Origin: Pleurodeles waltl
Taxonomy: Eukaryota; Chordata; Amphibia; Caudata; Salamandridae
Reading direction: 5' to 3'
Length of the DNA: 64,000 nucleotides
NCBI RefSeq assembly: GCF_031143425.1
Contig: NC_090447.1
Location: forward strand, 767,682,409-767,746,408
Shown piece after piece: positions 21,336-30,599 of the stretch (the stretch's first letter is position 1; every line of letters begins with the position of its first letter). Below the pieces are notes generated by a model. That model worked only from the letters and a program-made list of their open reading frames with translations. It ran no database searches and was not told where the DNA came from. The position numbers and the translations under genes were made by a program.

Positions 21336-23109
21336 ATGTACACATTAGAGATATAGGCCAATTATCTACAAGTTACACCAAGTACCGAATCAACCATTTT
21401 CCACAATCATAGGCAAACATGAAACTGGATGTCACTGAGAGCTATTGGACGGGAATGACTTGGGTGTCCTGCACTGGCTACCTCCAGATACACCTACATC
21501 TTCATTGGCATCACGCTTCCTAAGTATGATGTGGTATGTGCTAATTTGCTCATTTGTAAAGGAGTATTCCCGAACATGCAGAGCTGGGAATATTTTTGCA
21601 CATCAGATTTTGTAAGTACATTGACAGGTACATGTTTGATATGCACAATTATCAACCAAGGTATTGGTGACATTTGTTTACCCCCCCCCCCCCCCCCCCC
21701 CCACAGGACCACATTGCTAATTATGGACTGTGAGGGCAGCCATCTCTGCTGTGAACTTACCCTTTTGCCTATGTTTCTAACTTCATGTTCTATGTTACCT
21801 GACACTGTATACAGTCATGGTCAGCACACATCCTGTAGTCCTCTATTCGGAGGTTCATTCATGTGTGATATTGTTCGCAAAGGGAGATCGACAACATTAA
21901 AAGAGCCCACATTTTTCTCAAGTGGAAAAGCTGGGCTGTTCCCCAGCTATATGTCTAGTCTTCCTCTCCTCTACACCCAACTTGCCACCCCCTAACACAC
22001 TCTCAAAATGCAAGCCTGCTGGCATCAGTACAGGCCTCACCAACAACATGACTTTAGCAGTTGTTTCCTGGTCTCTTGTCAGCATGTATCCATGTCAGGA
22101 AATTAGGAACAGATTGTGACTCCACCGCTCCATGATGTACTTTGGGACAAATTAATGAGCACCTCAAGGTCCTGGAGGATCATTCTTTGTGCGACTCCAG
22201 CTGCACACTCCAGTGAATCATGGGGCCTTTGCATGGTTTGAAGTGGCCTGCTTGGAGTGTGTCGGAGTCGGACCAATCACTGTGTTCCTCACTCTCCACT
22301 TAAAAGACATTCAATGAACAATGGGAACACCTGTGACATTTCCCCAGAGTGGCAGAGCCATGTATACCTAGGAGGGCACAACACCTTATACCCCATGAGG
22401 TGAGTCATTGCAACTTGTCACATGTAGACCTCCAGCACTGACCCACACAAAAATAAACCTAAGTGAGGGTCCACATGAACCCTTAGGTAGGTAATATACA
22501 CATACATATTTGGTAGCCATATCATTGGCTAACGTGTCAGGTTGGTGTGTGGCATACTGTCATGAGCCATATATGAGCATATGGGGGATGAGTGACAACA
22601 GTGACATTAGACGGACACCACATACTGCTGACATTTACATCACAGGTTAGGAGCAAAAGCTTTTTATGAAGCCATTTTCATGTATCCTTACCAGTGTCTG
22701 ATATCCACCCAGTGTGTGGTGTCGGACCAAAAGTCACACCCATACATGTTGCAGAGGCCACTGCAGGCTGTACATTTCCGGACAACATCACAGGGCCTAC
22801 AATGATATGTGTGTGTTCAGTTAACATAGTAGTTGGCACATGAAACACAAGCATACGTAGTTCACTTCACCGGTTTGACACAGTTCATGCATTCCATGTA
22901 CATCAACTATGAATTGACTGGTAACAGTGTATGGGAGAATGCCCTCCCCTAGCCATATTTATGTAACAGGTTGTGCTGATGAGAATGGTTGTTGGGCTCC
23001 ATGACATTGCCTCACTGATGGTGCAGCGACCTATGCTCCAGTGTGTGCATGTTTTCTGGCTGTATGTGGGATCAGAACAGAAAGGTCATCAGACATGTCT
23101 AAGATATTA
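21336..23109. other. Unassigned interior of the 10-kb element
   Basis: Apart from the poly(C) run at 21681-21702, I see only chance frames. The remainder of a transposase might be expected here, but I found no DDE motif. Confidence 0.35.
21681..21702 (+). repeat. Homopolymer run of 22 C
   Basis: An uninterrupted run of 22 cytosines follows TTTGTTTA and is followed by ACAG. Exact length is uncertain because such runs are error-prone in sequencing. Confidence 0.9.
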
Positions 23110-23275
23110 GGGGCCACTTTTTGTGATGCACAAACCCAATTTTGGAATTCGGTAATCTCTTTACCGAATTGCAAAACGGGTTTGCAAGTCGCAATTAGGA
23201 AGGGGCGTTCCCTTCCTAATTGCAAGTCACAGTGCAATGTATGATTGTATGACGTGAATGCAGTCACAAAACAAT
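23110..23275. repeat. Fragment of the multi-hairpin MITE family
   Basis: It starts at a GGGGCCAC-like end. It holds two hairpins (TTCGGTAA/TTACCGAA near 23149 and GCAATTAGGAAGGG/CCCTTCCTAATTGC near 23191) like those at the right end of the full copies. The rest of the element is missing. Confidence 0.6.
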
Positions 23276-23584
23276 CTCAGTTAGCACCAATCCATTCGCA
23301 CACATGATACAGGTGTTTGCATCTACATGCCAACAGCAGTGGTAAATGTATAAGGGATCTTTTCTATTGCCATACACTAGTGTGAAGTGTATAAGGCAGC
23401 AGTGATGGCTCACTGTTTGGGACTGAGATATTGCAAATTTCTATTGTCATCACAAAGGATTCTGGTGCTTGTAGTATAATAGACTAGCTGGGACACATAA
23501 GGGGCAGAGTCACCATTCAGAAAGCACTTATTTGGGACACCATTTATGGACACATTTAATGAGTATCACAAACATTAGTCATTT

Positions 23585-24303
23585 GGGGCCAAATGTAGTA
23601 AACTTACATTTTGCGAGTTGCAAATTGCTAGTCAGACCGACTCGCAATTTGCAACTCGCAAAATTGTATGCAGAAAGGTGTCTCAGACACCTTCTGCGAC
23701 TCGCTATGGGGTCGCAAAGACCCACCTCATGAATATTAATGAGGTGGGTCGCATTTTGCGACCCCATAGCGAGTCCCTGCACTCACAGGGATGGTGGCCT
23801 GCTGGAGACAGCAGACCTCCATGTCTGTGACTGCTTTTGTAATAAAGCAGTTTTTTTTTTTTTAATTGCAGCCCGTTTTCCTTAAAGGAAAACGAGTTGC
23901 AATACAAAAAAAAAATGAAACCATTTGGTTTAATTTTTTCAGAGTAGGCAGTGGTCCATTGGACCACTGCCTGTTCTGAAAAATTATTTTTTGCGACATT
24001 CACAAAGGGGAAGGGGTCCCATGGGGACCCTTCCCGTTTGCGAATGAGTTACCACCCACTTCAAGTGGGTGTTAACTGCGAATTGCTTTGCGACCGCTTT
24101 CCCGGTCACAAAGCAATTCTGCATTGCGGTGCGAGTCGCAAATAGGAAGGGAACACCCCTTCCTATTTGCGAGTCTGATTCACATTTTGCAAGTCGGTAC
24201 CGACTCGCAAAATGTGAATCAGCATCACGATGGCCGTTTTGCAAGGCGCAAACTGCGTTTTTCGCAGTTTGCAACATGCAAAACGGTTCCTACATCTGGC
24301 CCC
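23585..24303. mobile_element. Multi-hairpin MITE, copy 2
   Basis: The element is about 719 bp with ends GGGGCCAAATGTAG and CTACATCTGGCCCC (GGTTCCTACATCTGGCCCC at the right). It has the same order of hairpins as copy 1, plus a hairpin absent there (GGCAGTGGTCCA/TGGACCACTGCC near 23950). Stem sequences differ from copy 1 on both arms together. It lies inside the 10-kb element, probably in an intron of the minus-strand gene relic. Confidence 0.8.
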
Positions 24304-24399
24304 TAGTGTCATTGTTAGATACATTGCAAAATACCTGGCACCACACTGCGATCATCAGTCACAGGCAGCCCATGGAGCAGCTGGAGGTCTATGGTGGAA

Positions 24400-24728
24400 A
24401 GGACATCCCTCTCATGGGGGGTGAGTCAGAGGCGGGCTCTAGTTTGTACACCTGGGAGAGCTCTGGCCACCTCTATCCTGGTATACTGCTCCTCCACCCT
24501 CCTCTTCTCATCCTGCCACTTTTTCTTGATATTGTTCACGGTCCGGATGTCCTACCCCAGTGCAGTGACTGCGGTGGCCTATTGCTGCCATAAAGCTGCT
24601 TTCTGTGAGGAAGTGCTGCTGCTGTAGGGTGGGAGACCAATCAGTCTCTTGTAGTTCCTCACAATGAATTTCAGGATCATGGTGGTTTGCTCTTCTGTGT
24701 ATTTTTTTCCCCTCCTAGTGGGCAGCAT
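24400..24728 (-). pseudogene. Myb/SANT-like (zeste-type) DNA-binding domain, two stops
   Basis: From the ATG at 24728-24726 the minus strand encodes MLPTRRGKKYTEEQTTMILK, a basic start followed by the first helix of a Myb/SANT-like domain. It continues with YKRLIGLPPYSSST, then TAG at about 24579, then DIRTVNNIKKKWQDEKRR, the recognition-helix part. A second in-frame TAG precedes DIRTV. Proteins of this type are the DNA-binding partners of Harbinger transposases. It faces the plus-strand relic at 15795, so the element would have had two different partner genes, one at each end. Confidence 0.6.
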
Positions 24729-24927
24729 GGCTTCAAGATATGCAGTACAAGCACAGCATGGTTCTTGGGAAACTAGAGACTTGCTTGTATGCTGCTTTTC
24801 TCTGCCTTTTGGGTCTCGTTTGCAGGTGAGCTTGAGTATACGCAGATGCATGTGATTACACTGATTATGGCTGTGATCTGGATGATCCGCCCTGAGTGTG
24901 GATGATCTACCCCAAGTGTGCACATAA

Positions 24928-25032
24928 AGTAGTACTCGTAACTTACCTTTGTGAATATCAAGCAGTCGTAAACTTACACTTTTGCTCTAAAGTTAGCCCA
25001 AAAGTGTAAGTTTGCCATTGGGAATTGGGCCC
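24928..25032 (-). repeat. Right inverted repeat of the 10-kb element
   Basis: This is the reverse complement of the left repeat, ending CCAATGG...-type sequence and GGGCCC. The inner half is most similar (GTGAATATCAAGCAGTCGTA, ACTTACACTTTTG). The bases just outside do not repeat those before 14974, so the duplication is lost or the pairing is wrong. Confidence 0.7.
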
Positions 25033-25966
25033 ACGATGTCTACTGCCATATATACAACCAAGTTGGGTGTTCTCCTGTACCTTATACAACTAGGTTTTGG
25101 AATGGTCAAATCCACATGTAACTTATCCACTGTGTTGGCTTAACTGTTTGTAAGATGTCATGTTCATTCCTTAATCCAAACTGCAAGTTATCAGCACATA
25201 TACTGAGCTGCTCATTTGTCTGTGATTCTGACTTTACGGTGGGCAACCGTTTACAGTTCATGTAGCATGCATGTATGTGGCCTTGCAAATGGTGAAGCCA
25301 CTTTGGTGGACTTTGTAGCTGGGGTCTACTGTACATTATAGTAATATACTGTGAGCCTTACTGTTGGTCAAGTGTGTTCTGGCACGTGCAATAAACCTAT
25401 TTGTATTTGTCATTTTAGCATCATCCCAGGCAAGCAGAGGAGATAGGACCAACATCTGTGGGGGATCATCTGACAATGGTAACTGTGGTCATGGCACTAC
25501 AGACACAGAGGTACCCAGTGGCCTAAAGGAGTGCCACAGAGGACACCAACTCTACATCATTGTTGTACCAATCCAGCTCGAGTGGACACTCTTTAGTGGT
25601 GGCGAGACATAAAGGACCAGTTCCTACACCATCCTTGTCTGCTACTCCCACTACCAACACCACCCTCTTCATTCTTGTAATTCCTTGTGAATGCAAGGAG
25701 GGCGCGATGACAGTATGGTGACCTGCACATCAATTCTTAAAGGAAAAGTTCGTAAAGGCAATACCCTATAACATGGTATGTATTTGTTGACGCACTGATG
25801 CCACGGTGACATGCACACCATTTCTCAAAGGAAAAGTCTTCAAAGGTAAAGGAAAGCGCGGTGTTGCACACACCATTAGTATTGTAGTGCATCACTTGGG
25901 AAAATAAATGAAATAGTGATGCACACACCATAAAAGAAAAAAAGGAAACATTGGTTGAATTGGTGA

Positions 25967-25970
<4 letters not shown>
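25033..25970. other. Mostly unassigned; possible stray transposon exon
   Basis: An acceptor-like CATCATCCCAG near 25430 is followed by a short open stretch (NICGGSSDNGNCGHGTTDTE). This resembles acidic linkers of transposon Myb-like proteins, but it lies outside the inverted repeats. The sequence just before the TA run contains partial direct repeats (AAAGGAAAAG, TGCACACCAT). Nothing else is recognised. Confidence 0.3.

Positions 25971-26011
<41 letters not shown>
25971..26011. repeat. (TA)n microsatellite
   Basis: An uninterrupted run of about 20 TA dinucleotides. It sits just upstream of the gag relic of the gypsy element. Confidence 0.95.
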
Positions 26012-26014
<3 letters not shown>

Positions 26015-26091
26015 TTGGCTTCAATTAATTTTCTTTTGACAATAAGTAGCTTATCTCCTGCACAGTTTACCTTCTCTGTAATAATAATAAT

Positions 26092-26700
26092 ATGGCAGAA
26101 GCAAATATGTCCCTGCCACCACAATATTTGACCTGTAAAAGTGATCCAAACCTACTGTGGAAGAGGTGGAAACACATTTGTGTCTCATATTTCCTTGCAA
26201 TAGGAGTCAAAAACGTATCTGCTGTAAGGGAACACGCCATAGTATTGCATAATCTAGGTGTTGAAGGAAGAAATGTGTATGAAAGTTTGAATGAAATTAT
26301 GATTGGGCATGGTGAAGGAGAACCTTATAATATATACGACATATCAGTCATGATGCTCGAAAATCATTTTTGTTCTCAAATAAACATAGTATTAGAACAA
26401 CACAAGTTCTTTACAAGGGTATGTGTTAAGCAAGAAAAGATAGGGAGCTATGTTGCATCATTGAAAACGTTAGCACACACAAGTGAATTTGATTAGTTTA
26501 GAGATTCTATAATGAGGGATTAAGTAGTTAGGTGTCCAAGCCATATAAATGTTCAAGAAAATCTTTTGGCAAAAAATCCTAGTTTGAAGGAGATGATTGC
26601 CACTGTGGAGAGCATAGAGAACACCAGTATGTGCGTGCAAGAGATGAGAGAAGACAAAAGTAAGGATGGTCACCACGACAAAGGTACTGTGCATTAAATA
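26092..26700 (+). pseudogene. gypsy gag relic
   Basis: The frame from the ATG at 26092 (MAEANMSLPPQYLTCKSDPN) resembles Ty3/gypsy gag capsid sequence (LLWKRWKHICVSYFLAIG, then REHAIVLHNLGVEGRNVYE). It runs 134 codons to a TAG near 26494. Similar capsid-like sequence continues in other frames to about 26700. Gag forms the virus-like particle. The breaks make this copy inactive. Confidence 0.7.
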
Positions 26701-26727
26701 AAGAAAGGTAATGACAAAAGTGAGGAG

Positions 26728-27141
26728 ATGAAAAGAAATACATATAGTGAAAAAATTAATAAATTACCAAACGAGGAAAGTAGCAAAAACGTAACTCAGA
26801 GGTGTTTTAGATGTGGCTGTGAAGAATATCTTTCAAATAGCCCAGGATGTTTTCCAAAATTTGCCACTTGTACAAAATGTGAACACTATGCTGGTGTGAG
26901 TCGTGGAGCTAAAGCTCAAGGAGTACATTGTCTAGAAGAAGAAGAGAAGTTTGTGTTTAGTGTGAGAGAAGATGGATTAGGAGATGGGGACTCTTTGGAG
27001 ATGCCTGAATGTGAGATCATGGCGGGAGGAAAAACATTGTCAGTGTTAGCTGATTTAGGGTTACCTTATACTATGGAGGTGCCAAAAATTTGGATATGGT
27101 GTTTGGAGGAGAACAAAACTGAGTTAGTACCACCGACATAA
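26728..27141 (+). pseudogene. gypsy nucleocapsid and protease relic
   Basis: The frame has a zinc-knuckle region (CFRCGCEEYLSNSPGC then CTKCEHYAG) followed by an acidic spacer and a retropepsin core. The core's active-site motif reads ADLGLPYT where the family normally has D-S/T-G, so a catalytic-loop residue is changed. The frame ends with TAA shortly after. Confidence 0.7.
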
Positions 27142-27320
27142 ACCCGGTGGTTTATGGTGGTGTTAAAATAGATGTCCTTAGTTATGCTATGATGAAGATA
27201 CAATTCTTCGATCATGAGACAGTAGGCAAGGTGTAAGTGGCCAGAAGGTGATATAACCTGTTTGGGATGGAGACCCCAGAGAGATATAGGAATTGCCCCT
27301 AATCCCACACCACAAAAAGT

Positions 27321-28900
27321 GTGACTACTTTACTAGAGGGATTAACAGAAGACGTGTGTTCCATGTTTTCCAAGGTATTTGGTGACAACCTAAGCTTACT
27401 GAAGAACTTTGAAAATAAGATTATATTTAAAAATGAGGCAACACCATTTAGAAGTAAGGTAAGGAAAGTGCTTCCTCTAATGATGGAACTCTTGAAAAAG
27501 GAGTTAAACAAATTGTTGTATGCTGAAGTGATCGAGGAAATTGATAGCTCGGAGTGGATGTCTCTGGTGGTTCTCAGCTGAAGGATGGTAGGAAAGTGAT
27601 TAGAATGTGTGTGGATTTGCATGGACTGAACAAACATATTTGGGTAGATAGATAGCCCTTATCACCATATAAGAAACTTAGGCTTTGATTAAAGACGCCA
27701 AGTTTTTCAGTGTCATGGATTTGTCTTCTGCCTACCACCAGGTTTTACTCCATCTTGAGTCCAGACACCTAACATTGTTTGCAACTCCTTTTGGGGGCTT
27801 ATACGTATGTTCACATGCCTTCTGGGCTAGCTCCTGCTGGTACTTGTTTCCAGAGAGTTATCAAGAAGGTGCTAGATGCGCTACAGAAGGTATTGTTTTT
27901 TCAGGATGACATATTAGTTTATGGTAAAGATCAGGAATAACATGATGAACAGTTGTGGAAAGTACTGGGGCCACATGTACGAATATTTGGAATTGCGATT
28001 CCACGCATATCACAATTAGGGAATCGCAATTCCAAATGTACAAAACTCCATTGAGTTTCTTTGCGATTCCCAGTGGGTCCCAAATAGACCTGCTTCATTA
28101 ATATTAATGAGGTTGGACGCAATTTGTGACCCACCGGGAATCGCAGAAATCACAGGGATGGCGGCCTGCTGGTGGTCAGCAGACCACCATGTCTGTGACT
28201 GCTTTTAAATAAAGCAATTTTTTTTGTTAAACGCAGCCCGTTTTCCTAAAAGGAAAACAGCCTGTGTTTAAAAAGAAAAAAATGAAACGTTTCAGTTTCA
28301 TTTTTTAAGAGTATGTAGTGGTCTGTGAAACCAATGCCTGCTCTTAAAAAAGTTTTCGCCTGCTTTCATAAAGGGGTTTGAGTTGGCACCAATTTTAAAT
28401 TGGTGCTAACTGCGATTGTTTTGCGACCGCATTCACTGCCACAAAATAATCATACATACCATTTAGATTCGGTAATAGGAAGGGATGCCCTGGTCATGCC
28501 CCTTCCTAATACCGAATCGCAAAACCCAAATTGCGATTCTGAAACAAGTTACTGAATCGCAATTTGGGCTTTGTACATCCCAAAAAGCATTTTTCTAGTC
28601 GCAAAAATCGGCCCGTTTGGGACTAGAAAAATGCTTTGCACATGAGGCCCTAAGTCGCTTGCAGAAGGCTGGATTGGTGATAAAGAAAGAGACATGTAAG
28701 TTTCGAGTGACCTCTGTGACTTATTTGGGACACACAATCTCGGGTGAAAGAATAAGTCATAAGTTGGACTTAGCAAACAGTATTGTTGAGGCACCGACAC
28801 CAAAAAACAAGAACGAAGGGCGATCATTTTTGGTGTTAGCTGAGATTTTTTCTAAATTTATTCCCAGCTCTGCCAGTCTATCACTACCTTTAAGATAGCT
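27321..28900 (+). pseudogene. gypsy reverse-transcriptase relic, split by a MITE
   Basis: Recognisable pieces are KELNKLLYAEVIEEIDSSEW (27508), VDLHGLNKHIW (27612), FFSVMDLSSAYHQ (27707), the catalytic DDILVYGK near 27905, and, beyond the MITE at 27967-28650, LSRLQKAGLVIKKETCKF and TYLGHTISGER. Pieces lie in different frames, so several small indels are present. The MITE cut between the codons preceding LSRLQ. Confidence 0.75.
27967..28650. mobile_element. Multi-hairpin MITE, copy 3, inside gypsy reverse transcriptase
   Basis: The ends are GGGGCCACATGTAC and GCACATGAGGCCC. The order of hairpins is the same as in copies 1 and 2 but stem sequences differ considerably. The interrupted coding sequence fixes the insertion point: the target was probably CTA, with CTG left at the 5' side and CTA at the 3' side, a 3-bp duplication with one change. 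This is the best evidence in the window for the duplication length of this family. Confidence 0.8.
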
Positions 28901-28901
28901 A

Positions 28902-29676
28902 TTGAAAAATAATTCCAGATTGGACTGGACAAACAAATGTGCATTGGCTTTTGGAGACATTAAAAGCATTATTGGAAAACTACCCACATTAGGACATTTT
29001 GAGGCTTGTAAAAAGACTGAGTTGACAACAGATGCTGGTGTTCGGGGTTTAGGAGCAGTGGAAGGTCAGGTCAAGATGTTTCACGCGCAATGAGGGTGCA
29101 GAAGAAAGATACTCATTGATTTAGCGGGAAGAACTGGCTGTAACTGAGGCAAGCCATCATTTCAAATCCTATCTCTGAGGTATGCCTTTTATGATAAGAT
29201 CAGATCACCGTCCATTGTGCCAAGTTTTCACATGTAGAAAGGTGGAAAGTATATCTCCTAGAATAAAGAGGAGGATAGAAGGCTTAATAGATTTCAAATT
29301 TGTTGTGGAATATGTTCTAAGGGGAAAATATAAAGTTGCTGACTGTTTACTGCCTACTGAGCAGAAAGGGGATGTTGGTGATGATACCACATTGGTGGGT
29401 TGCATGTGTGTCTGCGATTTATAATATAGAAAGATATGAAACTAACCTTAAGGATATAGATTTTGTAATAGTCAAGGGTTGGATAGACAACAAGGATGTT
29501 CGAAACTCAGTAAGTGGTTATCTAATGTTAAGGACCAACTATGTATTGTGGAAGGGACGTTCCTGATGGGTAACAGGATGATACCACCTTGCAGCCTAAG
29601 GGACAAAATTATAAGCCTGACACATGAAGGACACATTGGAAGAAATTTGACTAAAGTGATGGTGTGGGTGAGTTAA
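28902..29676 (+). pseudogene. gypsy RNase H and partial integrase relic
   Basis: After the reverse transcriptase come RNase H motifs (LTTDAGVRGLGAV near 29018; MIRSDHRPLCQVF near 29190; VEYVLRGKYKVADCL near 29308) and the start of an integrase zinc-binding region (LRDKIISLTHEGHIGRNLTK near 29599). Stops separate these blocks. The catalytic integrase core is absent. Confidence 0.7.
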
Positions 29677-29773
29677 AAGGTACATTCCTGCTTGCAGCTG
29701 GATCTAGTGCAGGAGTGTAATTCATATTTTTTTTTGTTTTGCAATTTTTTATCGAAGCATCACAATACGTTGC

Positions 29774-29784
29774 AAAGGGGGAGA
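29774..29784 (+). promoter_or_regulatory. Probable polypurine tract of the gypsy element
   Basis: AAAGGGGGAGA has the form of the purine tract that primes plus-strand synthesis just before a 3' LTR. The LTR itself cannot be bounded here because L1 sequence appears to begin soon after. Confidence 0.45.
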
Positions 29785-29826
29785 TTCGGGAAAGTGAGTA
29801 TGGGATATCAATATATCAGCATATCA

Positions 29827-30590
29827 TGAACTAAGCCTATACATGTTCATATACATACTCTTAGTACATTAGCAATATACAGTTCTGTGTATACAATAAG
29901 ACAAAAGATAAAGCATATTCTGGAGCTCGGTCCCCTGGAGGGGGTCCCTTGGAGTGTCAGACCAGTATCAGAGGAAGGTTCACTCTGGGTTGTACGAAGA
30001 AATGCTGAGGTAAAGGTACAAAGGGGAAGAAGCAATCAACAGGCATTGTGAGATATCCGCATGTATCTTTGTGTTGGGGGGAACCAAGGGGGGAGTAGGA
30101 GGGGGAATAAGAAGGAAAGGAAGAGGGAGGAGGGGGAAAGGAGGAAGAAAAGATAATATAACAAAATAAGATAAAATAAGGTAAGATAAAATAAGATAAA
30201 GGGGCATAAAAAGTATCTGTGTGGGAATGAAGGAGAGTAACGGAGGAGTTGGGGACGCTGTTGTGTATGGCCGTCAAAGGAGTCATGGAGGAGGGGTGTT
30301 TGGGTAGACAGATGGACGTATTGAGGGGCGATCTAGGGTTAGTGCAAGTCGACATGGAGGAAGGGCATCCAGGTTCGAAGAAAGGCCTCAGACCTATCCT
30401 GCAGGTTGTAGATGATTTGTTCATGAGAGGCCGTCTGATACATTGCTGTGAGCCATTCTTCATGGGAGGGGGGCATAGGTGAACCCCAGTGCTGAACTAT
30501 ACATATCTTCACTGTAGCAAGTGCTGTGTGTAGGAGGCTGGTCTATGGACGAGAGAGGTCTGGGTACACCTCTGTATCATGTAGGAAGAT
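29827..30590 (-). other. L1 3' UTR
   Basis: On the plus strand this is a purine-rich stretch with GGGGGGAGTAGGAGG-like runs and repeated AAGATAAAATAAG between 30140 and 30200. That corresponds to the pyrimidine-rich tracts often found in L1 3' UTRs. I see no clear poly(A) tail at the end. Confidence 0.45.
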
Positions 30591-30599
30591 CACGGGCAG

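Larger units (their letters stand above)
14974..25032. mobile_element. 10-kb TIR-bounded element with two convergent Myb/SANT-like gene relics
   Basis: Inverted repeats of about 105 bp (14974-15080 and 24928-25032) bound a 10.06-kb interval. The plus strand carries a Myb/SANT-like gene relic near the left end (15795-16175 and 18217-18910). The minus strand carries another from the right end (24728-24400) and a coiled-coil exon (20660-19777). A possible PIF/Harbinger transposase fragment lies at 21102-21335 on the minus strand. This content fits a large PIF/Harbinger-like element whose transposase has largely decayed. A 3-bp target-site duplication is not evident, and smaller MITEs are nested inside, so the two ends could belong to separate insertions. 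Confidence 0.55.
26040..29790 (+). mobile_element. Decayed Ty3/gypsy retrotransposon
   Basis: In order, the plus strand contains gag, a paired CCHC zinc knuckle, protease, reverse transcriptase, RNase H and the start of an integrase, all with several breaks. The integrase is missing after its N-terminal zinc-binding region, and a purine tract typical of the 3' LTR boundary follows at 29774. No clear 5' LTR is visible. A 684-bp MITE interrupts the reverse transcriptase. It is not capable of transposition. Confidence 0.75.

Noticed and set aside
10047..24303. Clean 3-bp duplications for multi-hairpin MITE copies 1 and 2
   Set aside because: The bases next to the ends do not match (TGA against ATA; TTT against TAG), so no duplication is claimed for these two.
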